A stretch of DNA of 64,000 nucleotides, taken from NCBI GenBank assembly GCA_022559985.1, contig JAFJTR010000065.1, positions 1 through 64,000 on the forward strand. The letters run 5' to 3'. Below are positions 54,262-64,000 of this stretch, in pieces. Both the position numbers and the translations under genes were made by a program. The first letter of the stretch is position 1, and each line of letters begins with the position of its first letter. The notes beneath the pieces were generated by a model that saw only the letters and a list, made by a program, of their open reading frames with translations, did no database searches and was not told the DNA's origin. The DNA comes from Parastagonospora avenae f. sp. tritici 18332-5 (lineage: Eukaryota; Ascomycota; Dothideomycetes; Pleosporales; Phaeosphaeriaceae).

Positions 54262-56456
54262 CTATTGCCATCCGTTCTGAAAGTCCAAACGATTGCCATA
54301 AATATCCATATCTGACGCGTATTCCATGGGAAAGTCCTGTTCGCTCATGTAAATTCCGTATCCATGTTCATTATAACGTATCGGATACAAAACGTCGAAA
54401 TCCTCTATGCCCGAAACATTGGGAAAGCCGAAGGTCGTCAGGGAGGTATCTAACATGTCGCTGGCGAAGCCCGTATCGTCATTGTGCTCCAAGAGCGTGC
54501 TGTTTGCTACCATATTCGGATAACCGATCGAAGATGGCAACGCGCCGGAAGTTGCAGGTAGTTGATCGTTTTGTTGGCTGTCGTACTCGTTTTGACCATC
54601 TGGCTGGCCCACGAGCGATTCTTGCAGCCTGATGAGCTTCGAAGCATGGTCTTGCCGCAACACTCGCTTCCGGTCCTGATCCATGGAAGCAGTGTCGCTC
54701 TGCAATATGCCTTTCCAGTCGGCCATCGTCTTTCCGTTTTTGAAGTGATTTGAAATGTGTGTCTCTCTCAAATCCCAAGTGGCAAGCTTGTCTCCACAGA
54801 ATCCGCATAGCCATTCCTTGTCTGCCTCTTGTGCGTTCCTCAAACTCCGCCATTTGTCCCTAACCTCGTCTGGTAGTGACGATTTGTGAAAATTCTTTGC
54901 GTGTTGGCGGAGATGGTCCGGGCGCCCAAAAGTCCTGTCTGCTTCGCTTTTCTTGGAGCATTCCAAGATGCGATGCGAGTTCAGGAAATGGTTTTCGCTG
55001 GGGTCCTTTATTTGACAGAATGCGCAGATGGAGGTTGTGCCAGAACGTGTAGAGATAGTGAGGCGTGGACCTGTAGCAAGACATGTCCATTGATGTTTCG
55101 GTCGGTGCTGCGTCTCCTCGTGGCGACGCCATGACTTGGGCGCCAGACGTAGGAAGCAGAACGTGCACTGCCATGTCTGCTGCTCTTGTGTACCAGTGCT
55201 GGATGATGGGGTAGCCGGCGTCTTTGTCACATGAGGATCGTCGATTGGTGAAACAGTGTTCATGCGTCTATAATCCTTCTTCTTGCCGCGTCTCGAGGTC
55301 TGCAGTGCAAGCTGAGGCTGATTGCAAGTAGATGGTCCGGAAACGGGTGTGTAGTATGGATCACTTGATGGTGTGTCATAGCGGATCACGGGACTCGTCG
55401 TGCAGCTTGGTGTGTTTGTGATGTTGGAGAAGTCAGACTCGTATGCGCCTTCATCCCCTGAACTTCCCTGAGAGACGTCGTTCAGCAGCGGCAAGTTGCG
55501 CGCCCTGGTGTTCGTGAACCATGTTGTGACTTGTTTTTCGGTGATACCAGATGCTTCAGCAAGCGAACGCTTCGTATCAGAATTAGGATAAGGGTGGTCC
55601 TGGTTGGCTTTGAGCCAAGCACGTAGCTGATGTAAAGCATGAGGTGGAAGCTTAGTGTGTCGTCGGGCGCAAGAACGTCTAACTGTGGATGCCGGAATAG
55701 GAGAGACAGGAGAGACAGGAGAGACAGGAGAGACAGGAGAGACAGGAGAGACAGGAGAGACAGGAGAGACAGGAGAGACAGGAGAGAGAAGATCCGAATC
55801 TCGAGCACACGAGGGGCAGGCGGCAGATGTTTGTGGATCAATTGCGAATGCAATCTCACATGCTGAGCACCGAGCTTTACTTCGTCGTTTGGAAGTATGC
55901 CGAGTATGTGATTCTTGTGGGATCTCCAGTCGTGGCACAGCTTGTTTGCCTTTTTGCTGAGGTGTGAAAAGCTGTAGTTCCTCTGGCCTCACAAAGCCCT
56001 TGCTCTTGCAATCATCACACTTTAGGCATTCTCCTGGGTTCGTGATGTTCCACAGCTGGCACGTGATACATGTCTTTACACAATCCGCAAGTGTTGGTAC
56101 GGGTAGAGTGTTTGTCGACGTGTCTTTACTAGTGAAGACATTGACTCTGGTAGTAACTGGGACGACTGACGATTCAGATCGTCTTAATCGCAATTTGTCT
56201 TCGATATGTACATTCCAGAAGTTGTTACCAAATTCCAGGCTGCTGAGGCCAAGCTCGACTGATTGTCGAGAGGATAAGCCGGGCTCCGAAAGCAGCTGAG
56301 GCCTATCAGCATTGCGTAACAACTACTGTCAATAGCGTCGAGAGCGCTTACATGGACCTGTTCGTCATCTTCCAAGGTATTTGATCCATATCCCGAGTCA
56401 AAAGACCATATGCTAGGAGCTTTGCCTTTTGGCGCGACATTGTTCGGAGAAAGCAT
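54262..56456 (-). CDS. Homeodomain plus C2H2 zinc-finger transcription factor (copy 2)
   Basis: Exon 1 is 56456-56352 (35 codons, MLSPNNVAPKGKAPSIWSFD). Intron 56296-56351 has GTAAGC and CCTCAG. Exon 2 is 56295-54262. The total is 712 aa. A Cys-rich segment (CVKTCITCQLWNITNPGECL and CSACEIAFAIDPQTSAACPS) precedes an SPV tripeptide array. An atypical homeodomain follows (LPPHALHQLRAWLKANQDHP, then KQVTTWFTNTRARN). C2H2-type fingers are WQCTFCFLRLAPKSWRRHEE, SICAFCQIKDPSENHFLNSH and WLCGFCGDKLATWDLRETHI. The C-terminus is acidic and Asn/Gln/Met-rich, a possible activation domain. It has the same plan as the 14709-17430 gene but the homeodomain is quite divergent, so it is a distant paralogue. 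Confidence 0.85.
55700..55785. repeat. 9-bp coding minisatellite (SPV array)
   Basis: Nine nearly identical units of GGAGAGACA on the + strand encode (Ser-Pro-Val) repeats on the minus strand, just before the homeodomain of the overlapping gene. Because the unit is a multiple of three, copy-number change would keep the frame. Confidence 0.92.
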
Positions 56457-57817
56457 CGTGGCCACTAGTGTCAGTCGTCGTGGATGAATGAGCGATGGTG
56501 TGGGTAAGTTCGGTGAAGCCGTAGCTGAACACTGAATTAGAACCAAGCTGCGAGGAAGAACCTGTACATATTCGGTTCTGCGCGACGACCCAGTACACCC
56601 AGCTGGCCGTCCTGAGTACCAGGGTGTCAGTAGCTGTTGGGGGCCTCACCGCGCGCCTCAATCTGTGGCGCCAGAACAATCATTGGCTGTGGATTTACCT
56701 CAGCGTAATCACGACTGACTGCGCCTCAGGCCAAACTTGATGCATGATGGCAGCGTCCGTTTCGAGCGAACTTGGGGTCGAAAACTAAACGCTTTGAGAC
56801 GCGGCGCTTGGGTATGTGGCGGTGTGCCCCAGCTGAGTATACTAACCTGCACGAAAAGGCGGTGCGCAGTTCGTGTGAACGGCGGGTCATGCGGGAGTGC
56901 ATCCTTGGTATGCGATGAAGTGTTCTGGAACTCTTCGCGGCTTCTAAAACTCTTTTGGATTCTGTAGACAGACGTCATATTGCTGTTGTTCGCACATTGT
57001 GTCGCTCATGCGCGCCTGCAATCGTTGTCGAGGGGTCGATCCTGCGAGCGACATGCGCACCTTGCTACCGCGAAGACCCCAAGTCACCCTTCCACAGGCC
57101 ATGCAGTCCGCATACCTATGATTTCACCCATCGCATCATATCCAGACCAAATCTTTGTTCGCGCGGGAGCCGCCGGCCCAAGAAGCACCATGACGTCAGA
57201 ATCGAAGATGCTGCGAGCGATGGCTAGTTCTGCGGCTCTGCGGGTTGCACGCTGGGGCTGTGCATCGTCGGACTGCGGCACGAAGCGGTCAGCTTGAACG
57301 CCATCGTTCTGCTGACGTCGGTGTGCAATAGTTCGCATGCGTGGATGTCGGTAAAATCTCGCTGGGGTCGTTGGGAAGAAATCACGTCGACGATAATGTG
57401 TAAGTGCTTTCATCGAGGCATGGCCGGGGGAAGTCGCAACGGCATTGAGCAATATTGTTGAACACCATCCATCGGTTGTCTGGAAGCAATTAGATCATTG
57501 TGTGCTGTTTGAAAAAGAGACACGAGGGGTATTCATTTTAGTATCTAAACAATGCCATAACCATGCATGCAAATGCCACACGCAGAGCCGATCAAATAGA
57601 GACTCATAAAGGATACTGTCGATCCATCGCATCATGCTCGCATGCATCCAACCCTTTGCGATCACCCCTCTCATGCAAAGATTCAAATGCCTCACCTCAT
57701 CTATATGCAATTCCTTCTCTCTACCCGTGCAGCGCGCCTGTCGCGCAAATTCCAGCCTGGGCTTCCTCTTTTGCCGTGTGAGTGGTTATGAGATAATGCA
57801 ATATGCCGTCTACTCCT
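56457..57817. other. Intergenic with no supportable gene
   Basis: About 1.36 kb between the second homeodomain gene and the PAS kinase. Overlapping opposite-strand ORFs at about 56980-57450 show no domain and no splice or start evidence. Confidence 0.4.
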
Positions 57818-60800
57818 TCAGACCTCTCCCCCACCAACGCCCCCACGACACCAAGGATGGTCCAGAACTTGACTGATCGTAATCCTCTTCTCGACATCCC
57901 GATCAAGCATCAGGCGTACAAGGTCGATGCTCTCCTCGCTCATGACCCAAGGCACTCGGAGGTCGTGATCCATGATCTCGTCTATACTATAGAACGGGTT
58001 CTCTTTGTAAATGATGGTGTAGAGCAGGATGCCCAAGGCCCAGACGTCTTGCTCCTTACCGCGGTAAGCGCGGCCCGCGAGGACTTCGGGGGCGGCGTAG
58101 TCTGTTATGATGTTAGTATGGGGAATGTGAGCCAGAGCAATGGGGTTGTAGCCTACCAATAGTGCCTACAAAGACGTCGAAAGGTCCACTTTTGATGTAC
58201 GCTGCGCTGCCGAAGTCGATGAGCTTGATGTTACCTTCCCCGTCTAGCACCACATTTTCGTCCTTTATGTCGCGGTGCACGACCTTGGCTTTGGTGTGCA
58301 GATGATGCACAGCTTCAGCAACCTGGATAAAGATCTTGCGGCATTCCTTCTCTTCCATGTTGACACGAAGTTCAATGTAATCGAATAGGTCCATGCCAGG
58401 CAAACCATGAGGTACCATCTCAATGTAGTAGTTTGTGTCGTCCTCGAAGAAGTCAGACATTTCCACAATGTTGGGATGCTTGAAGCCGTCTCGCCGTAGA
58501 TAATCTAGAACATGGATCTCAAGAGGAACGGTGCCAAGTCGTCGATCGCGCGTCCATGTGTCGACCAAGATGCGGCGCTTTGTGACATACTTGATAACCG
58601 CTTTCTTTCCATTGTTCTTCTTGAAACGACACAGCTTGACCTGCCCGTAGGCACCTTGACCCATCTCTTCAAGGACAACAAAGTCGTTGATGGTCTTCTT
58701 CGTAGGCGGTTCGTCCTTCTTGGCGGGGATCGGCGGCGGTGGCATGGTTGAGATTGGCACTTTCGAGTTGTCGGCTCGAGCAGAGTCTTGTATTTGTCTT
58801 GTTAAGAGTGAAACAGGTGGCGTACTTGATGAAGACGCCGAGTTATCAGATGGGGGCTCGTCGGGGAAGTTAAGATTTGACTGTCCAGGCTCAGGTTGGC
58901 GAGGCGGTGTTCCAGGTCGTGACATGAGAGGAGTCACAGGACCGATCCCATGGTTTGCAGCGTGCAGCTGCCTAGAATACGTTATCCAAAGAGCGTATAC
59001 CAGTTCTGGACCCTTGTTTTGCTTCGCTGGCATATCTTCCTCTTCAATTACATTCTCATCAAAGCGTGGCGTCTTTTCACTTTTCACGACTCGCATCTGC
59101 ACATCGACCATGATGTCGGAGCCATCGCGGTGGAGCGCAGGCAGCCCGCTCGGCCGCAGGAAAATGGCAGCGGCGTCCGCGCTGCCTTCTCGCATAGCAA
59201 GTAATGCCCGGGCGCGTCGGAAACTGTGTTCAGGGATGACTATACCGTCAACTAGCTCGATATTGTCCTCGTCGGTCATAACATGCAGTATCTTATCGAA
59301 AGCTGGGATGAGTTTGCTGACGTGAATACCTTCAGGACGAGGCTGCCCGAAGAGTGCGGAAGAAAAGACCGAGTTGGAGCTTGTGACTGTGAGATCGGAT
59401 GAGGAAAGTACGATGATGCCTGCGATGTGAGGGAAGCTCGAGACTCGGAACGTCAGCTCCCCAGGCAACGCCTCGACTGTTACTGGAATATTGATACTGT
59501 TTGATGTTCGTGCTGTGTAGCTGAGCACGTCTGCAATCTCGTCGTAATCCAAGCCACCTGTGTTCGTGCCTTTGAGGCGTGGAATGCCGGGTAATAATCG
59601 CTTGAGATCCATTCCTCTCCGCAACCGATCGCTTCCGAATACCGCGTCGATGGCGCCCCAGCCCTTGGAAACGCATCCAACCTCGTCAACGTTGATGAAC
59701 ACAACGTCTTCTGCGATTTCTTCGAGTACCCAGATGAGACCACCTCTTTTCTCTTTGACCCATAAGCTGGCGGAGCCTGTTGCGCCATTTCGCTTCTGGA
59801 TGGGAATGACATCTCCACAAAGCAAGACGCCTCTTGATCCTTTCGACTCGTGATTCAGTTTACCTGTTTTCTTGGCATTGTAGTATGAAGAACCGCTGCC
59901 ATCATCCGTCTTAGCCTTCCTCGCAGCCACTACGCGGGATGAGGGCTTGCTCAACAAACGTGCTGTAACACCGCCGCCGACTTTCATGTTCGTGGATGGG
60001 CTCAAGGCCGGGGCCTGACCGTCTCGCGGTGTGTTGGATCCGATGTCTGGATTTTTCAACTTGTCTTCGAGCCACTTTCTGCGATCTTCTCGTACGACTT
60101 CGAGGATGCCCAGCTTACGGACCTCAGCTCTTGTGACACCGAAGACTAGGCATGCTAAGTCGTTTGCCGATGTGATGGTCCATGGCGATTGTGCTTCGGT
60201 GGTAAAGATGGCTTGTGCAGCGGGAGCATGTCGACTGCCGTGACCGTGTGGTGCTGACCCTGCCGAGTGTGGTCCCGGCACGTTGCTGAAGCTCGGTGGT
60301 GCAGTGGGAATGGATGCAGGGGAGGCCAGGTGGTTGATTTGTCCTAGGTCGCTGATGGAGTATGGCTGTGCCAGGACATCGTTAAGCTGGCTCTGTATGG
60401 TGAGGGGTGCCACATCAGTGAGGGTACGTTTCAGTGCGGCACGTTGAGGCCGCCGTGATGGCGGCGGAGACGGGTCTCTTGCTTGTAGGCTTGACGATTC
60501 CGACGCCACCTCAATGGCTGGACTGCTGAGTGACTTGGGAAGCTCACTACTGGGGCTCGCGACCTGCGTCGTTGCTGATCTGTGAACGGGCGGCCTCGCA
60601 GCCTCTAGCATGCTCTCAGGACTGTCTGATCTGCCGGCAATGGAGAAGTCCTTGTCGAATAGGTTCTCGCCGGACACATCCGCGGGGCCAGTGATGGGAC
60701 CTAGAGCACCCAGGCCATGTGCGCCGGCGCCTTCGTGACCTATCAAGTTTGCCCTGCTCAGCAGCTCCATCATACTCTGCACTTCCTGGTCGCCGCTGAG

Positions 60801-61616
60801 TTTGGCCTGGGCGTTTGCTATGCCTGGGTTTGTAGCGGCCCAACCCAGCCTGTCCCGCATGAAGTCTATGGACCGCTTCAGCACATTTTGACGGTTGTGT
60901 ATAAACTCCTCCGACTGGGTCGCAAACGAGAACGAGTGAAGGGACCTGCAGTCGGTCAGCCAAGACTCCAAGACAACTGCTTCGCTGCAGTCTTACTCTG
61001 AAGGGAACCTCGAGAGGTCCTCGCCAAAGGCAAACGCCGGCGAGCCTGGCGCAGTCGGCGCGGTATCGGAGGGGTGTCTCGAGACGGGCGGCGTGGCAAT
61101 GTTGAGCGAGGTGGCGCGCTGTGTTGAGGGCGGCAGGCGTGAACCTCCCTGCTGGCGAATGCGGCGGAGACCAGACACGCCCATGCCATGTTCATGCTCG
61201 GGGACGATGGGCGACCTGGGGTGCATGTGTCAGCACTATTCAGCCTACACATCTCCAATCACCCCGCCATGCATATACGGACTACAAAGTACGCATGCTC
61301 ACCTGGTCATGCGTTCCAGCTGCCCTGCGTCGAAGCTCATACGCTTCCCCGTGTCTATCGCTGGCGGGCCCCGCGCCCTCAGCAGGTTCGAGGTGCTCTG
61401 CGTCTTGGCCAGCGGGACATAGTCGGGCGAGTCGTGGAACGTCGGCAGCCCATTGAAGTGGACTTCTTCGGGTACAGAGCCTGGCGGATTGCGTGTGTCA
61501 GCGAGCGGTTCCATGCGAGACGGGATGGCAGTGGGTGGTGGTGGTGGTGGTGGTGTAGTTTTACATGAGGTAGTCACATCTTCACTTGGGCATGGTGGGG
61601 GCGGTGAAGCTGGCAT
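57818..61616 (-). CDS. PAS-domain serine/threonine kinase (Psk1/Psk2 type)
   Basis: A nutrient-responsive kinase family that couples carbon status to glycogen and translation control in yeast. Exons: 61616-61303 (ATG 61616), 61215-60997, 60945-58157 and 58101-57818; introns 61216-61302, 60946-60996 and 58102-58156. The total is 1,201 aa. The Pro/Ser-rich N-terminus has a polyproline run. A PAS-like region spans about 420-530 (SPWTITSANDLACLVFGVTR, then GGLIWVLEEIAEDVVFINVD), and a second PAS-like segment starts at about 680 (IAGIIVLSSSDLTVTSSNSV). The kinase domain covers about 928-1195: GQGAYG, VIKYVTKRRI, VVHRDIKDENVVLDGEGNIK, LIDFGSAAY and, across the last intron, GTIDYAAPEVLAGRAYRGKE. All catalytic residues are visible. 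Identification as PAS kinase is strong. Confidence 0.92.
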
Positions 61617-62524
61617 GAGCAATTGCTGTCGCGCGGAAAGGCGTGTCGTTCCTCCGTCCACTGTCCGGCGTATACACGATGCGCGTCACGGTCGACTGGG
61701 CTGCGGCGGCTGTGTTGCAAAGGGTCTTTGCGGGGATGTCCGGGCGCGGAAGCGTAGGGCGAGGCTGCTATGGCTGCAGGGAGAAGCGTAGCGATGCGGA
61801 ACGTCGGTGAACACTAGCACTGGGGGTCGCGAGGGAATGATACTGGCATTGACGTGTGTCTATACGCTGCTGCGGCCAAAAAGCGCACTGGGGACGAGCG
61901 AGTCTTTGCATGGAGACCGCCTGCACGCCCACGTTTGCCCCGCAGCACAGACGGCCCAGCTCCCGTCGTAGTCGCCTCCACGCTCCATGCGTCCTACATC
62001 TTCGCCGACTCTCACACGAACAAAGCAAGAAGCACCCGTAATGCAATTCGCAAGTCGACATCACCAGCGACGCTCCGAGCGGCACATCGCACCAATTTGC
62101 AAAGAATACGCGCTGCTGGAACCTTTACGGACGGCTCTGTCTGACAGCGCCGGCAAGCGTCCGTTAGCAGCCTTGACATGTGTTTCTACCCTACAGCAGC
62201 CCGTACATGTTAATGCGCCCTCGCTACACCTCCCACAATCGATCCATGTCCTCTGCGCCATTTCAGACTACGGACCATGTGGCGAAGCATCATTCTTGAC
62301 AGCTCATCATATGCAGCATATTGCACCTTTCCTCGTATCGAGAGGCTCTCTCGCGTACCATACAAATTGATTTTCCGTTGCTGTGGAAGTGAGCGCTGGG
62401 TCCATCCCCGTACTCCCCGCGCGCCGTCATTGGCTGAGCACAACATACCCTTTGCAGACGCCGATCACCATGTATACGGGCCGCGAGCCGGCCAGCATCA
62501 TACTTTATTCTGTGTTTGGCTCTT
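61617..62524. other. Intergenic upstream of the PAS kinase
   Basis: About 0.9 kb, GC-rich near the kinase start. No gene is seen. Confidence 0.4.
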
Positions 62525-64000
62525 TCATCGTTGTCGAAGAGCTTCCTTATGCTGGTTCCAGAAATTCCGACATCCTAGAAAACAGTCAGTCAGTACTTTG
62601 ACTTCTTGCAACAGTGAAACACACCTCGATGCATGTTGACCTGATCGATCCACCACTCTCCAAAGCTGTCGTCGGTGGCCATATCTGTTGCAGTAACTCG
62701 CTCCTCCCTCTTCAGGCCACACATCATGCACGGCTGTCGTGCGGGTATGCCACCTTCAGATTGCTTCAACGCCTTTACGGCCATCGTCTCCTGGAGATCT
62801 GGTACTAGACCAAGGGTGCCAGCCTTAATTTGATTCGTACCAGACACTACGTGTCGAAGTCGTCCAACCTGCTCTTTCCATACTCTCACGACATCTGAAG
62901 TCTCCCTCTCCTCTTTCATGTTTTCCCCTCTATCGATACCCGTGAGCTTCATGCCTGATGTTGCTCGTGAAGATGCGGGACCAATGCGCATGCCCTGTGA
63001 TAGATGCTGATCACGTTTCCATCGTAGCTTTCGACCCGCAATGATGTGCGTGGCAACATTTGCAAGCACGAGGTATCCTTGCAGATAATTGATCGTCGCT
63101 GGTTCAGCCATGAGCTTATTTCTCATTGGCAATGTCTGTGCAGCCATAGGCTTGAAGAGCTTTTCCTGTGCATCTGCGAATAATGAAGGGAACAGGGATA
63201 GAAGTACACCAGGAGGCGGGACATTGGTTGGCGGTAACTCCCCAGGCAGTGACTCATCTTCGGTCGGAGACATGATGGGTACAGGACTCGCAGCTCGTTT
63301 TGTAGTCATTTTGTTTTCTGTGACTCTCTTACTTGAGGTGTTCACTGGCGTCTTTGTAGGAATTGAGGCTTCCCAATCATCGAATGTGTCCCAACCATCG
63401 TCCTCTGTCTGCGGTGCTGGTTTCGTCACAGGCTGCTTAGGTTTCGTCATCTCACCGAACGCCCCTCCGCGACTTTTCTTTCTTGTTGATACACTCTGTG
63501 TAGTCTGCTTCTCGATGCTAACCCTTCTTCCCATTGACGTCGAGGGCTTGGGCTGCGATACACTCAAATCTCCGAGCAAGTCAACGATTCCGGGTGATCC
63601 ATTATCTAAGGCTGGAGCGCTGACTTTTGAATCGGTACCCTCAAAGTCCCCAAAATCATCATCGTCATCGAAGTCGTCTTCTGCGTCAAACAACACGCTC
63701 GGATCTGCTGATTTCTTCGCTTTAATTATGGGCGCTTTCTGCCATGAGCTCTTTTCAGGTCGATTTGGTTGCTTCATATCAAAAGCGAATGGATCTTGGA
63801 CGTTGGTTGTCATTGACCCCGTGCTTTGCGGTGGCTGTGCAGCCAATGTTGACATGAATGCGAACGGGTCCTGGCCTGCAGAAGACGCGGGCTCAATCGT
63901 TGCAGAACCACCTTCAAAATCGCCCCAGTCATCATTGTCATCATTTGCGTCCTCTGATGCGGTCGCTATTCCAGAGTTCTGGAACTGTTGCTGCTGGTGT
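62525..64000 (-). CDS. Partial gene: acidic aftiphilin-like trafficking protein (putative)
   Basis: The 5' part lies beyond the window. Reading from 63999, the frame is open with DDWGDFEGG and DDDDDFGDFEG motifs and repeated DPFAF; such D/F motifs bind clathrin-adaptor ear domains. A Ser/Pro/Lys-rich middle follows, then a helical region (FADAQEKLFKPMAAQTLPMR, INYLQGYLVLANVATHII) and RVWKEQVGRLRHVVSG. Near the end, PCMMCGLKREERV holds a CxxC. Intron 62575-62624 (GTGTGT ... TCTAG) joins EWWIDQVNMHRG to CRNFWNQHKEALRQR and the stop at 62525. The adaptor-accessory role is an inference from short motifs; other fungal proteins with WGDF boxes remain possible. Confidence 0.6.

Noticed and set aside
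57084..57452. 122-codon minus-strand ORF
   Set aside because: An equally long ORF overlaps on the other strand; no recognisable domain and no start evidence.

Overview
The window is nuclear DNA of a filamentous ascomycete, most likely a Dothideomycete (probably Pleosporales). The evidence is short introns (mostly 44-66 nt, GTRNGT donor, CTAAC/CTGAC branch, CAG/TAG acceptor), NLR/HET/CorA-like accessory families, Zn2Cys6 and homeodomain-C2H2 regulators, a Fot1/pogo-type transposase, and nonsense codons that look like repeat-induced point mutation (RIP). The taxon is an inference. Exon joins below were checked by hand for splice motifs and for a total length divisible by three.

Layout. 0-9.9 kb is a decayed accessory region: a 3' LTR of a retroelement (239-889), then minus-strand relics of a TPR-like tail, a HET domain, an alpha/beta-hydrolase plus NB-ARC NLR and a CorA-like membrane protein, and a possible GT2 scrap. 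10-34.8 kb is compact housekeeping DNA: a coiled-coil BTB-like gene, a class III aminotransferase, a homeodomain-C2H2 factor, UTP15, mitochondrial uL22, a PRP24/SART3 splicing factor, an SDHAF2-like assembly factor, a GH53 galactanase, RPS3, an SLC35F6-like transporter and an ACS-family MFS permease. 34.8-43.5 kb is gene-poor, with an unknown coiled-coil protein and a seven-exon Zn2Cys6 factor. 43.9-53.3 kb is the most interesting part: a BTB-like gene cut in two by a 5,586-bp TIR element, with a decayed paralogue beside it. 54-64 kb returns to ordinary genes: a second homeodomain-C2H2 factor, a PAS-domain kinase, and a partial gene that leaves the window.

Main discovery. Positions 44381-49966 form a segment with 39-bp imperfect terminal inverted repeats (33/39 identical), flanked on both sides by TA. 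It lies inside a BTB-like coding sequence on the minus strand. Removing the element plus one TA rejoins the halves in frame as a 269-codon ORF that matches the architecture of two other BTB-like genes in the window. The element holds a broken Fot1/pogo-type transposase and an intact two-exon FtsJ/RrmJ-like methyltransferase gene, which looks like cargo.

A second theme is decay by C-to-T change: every in-frame nonsense codon seen in the relics of the NLR, HET, CorA-like and BTB-like genes is TAA or TAG and could derive from CAA or CAG, as RIP at CpA would produce.
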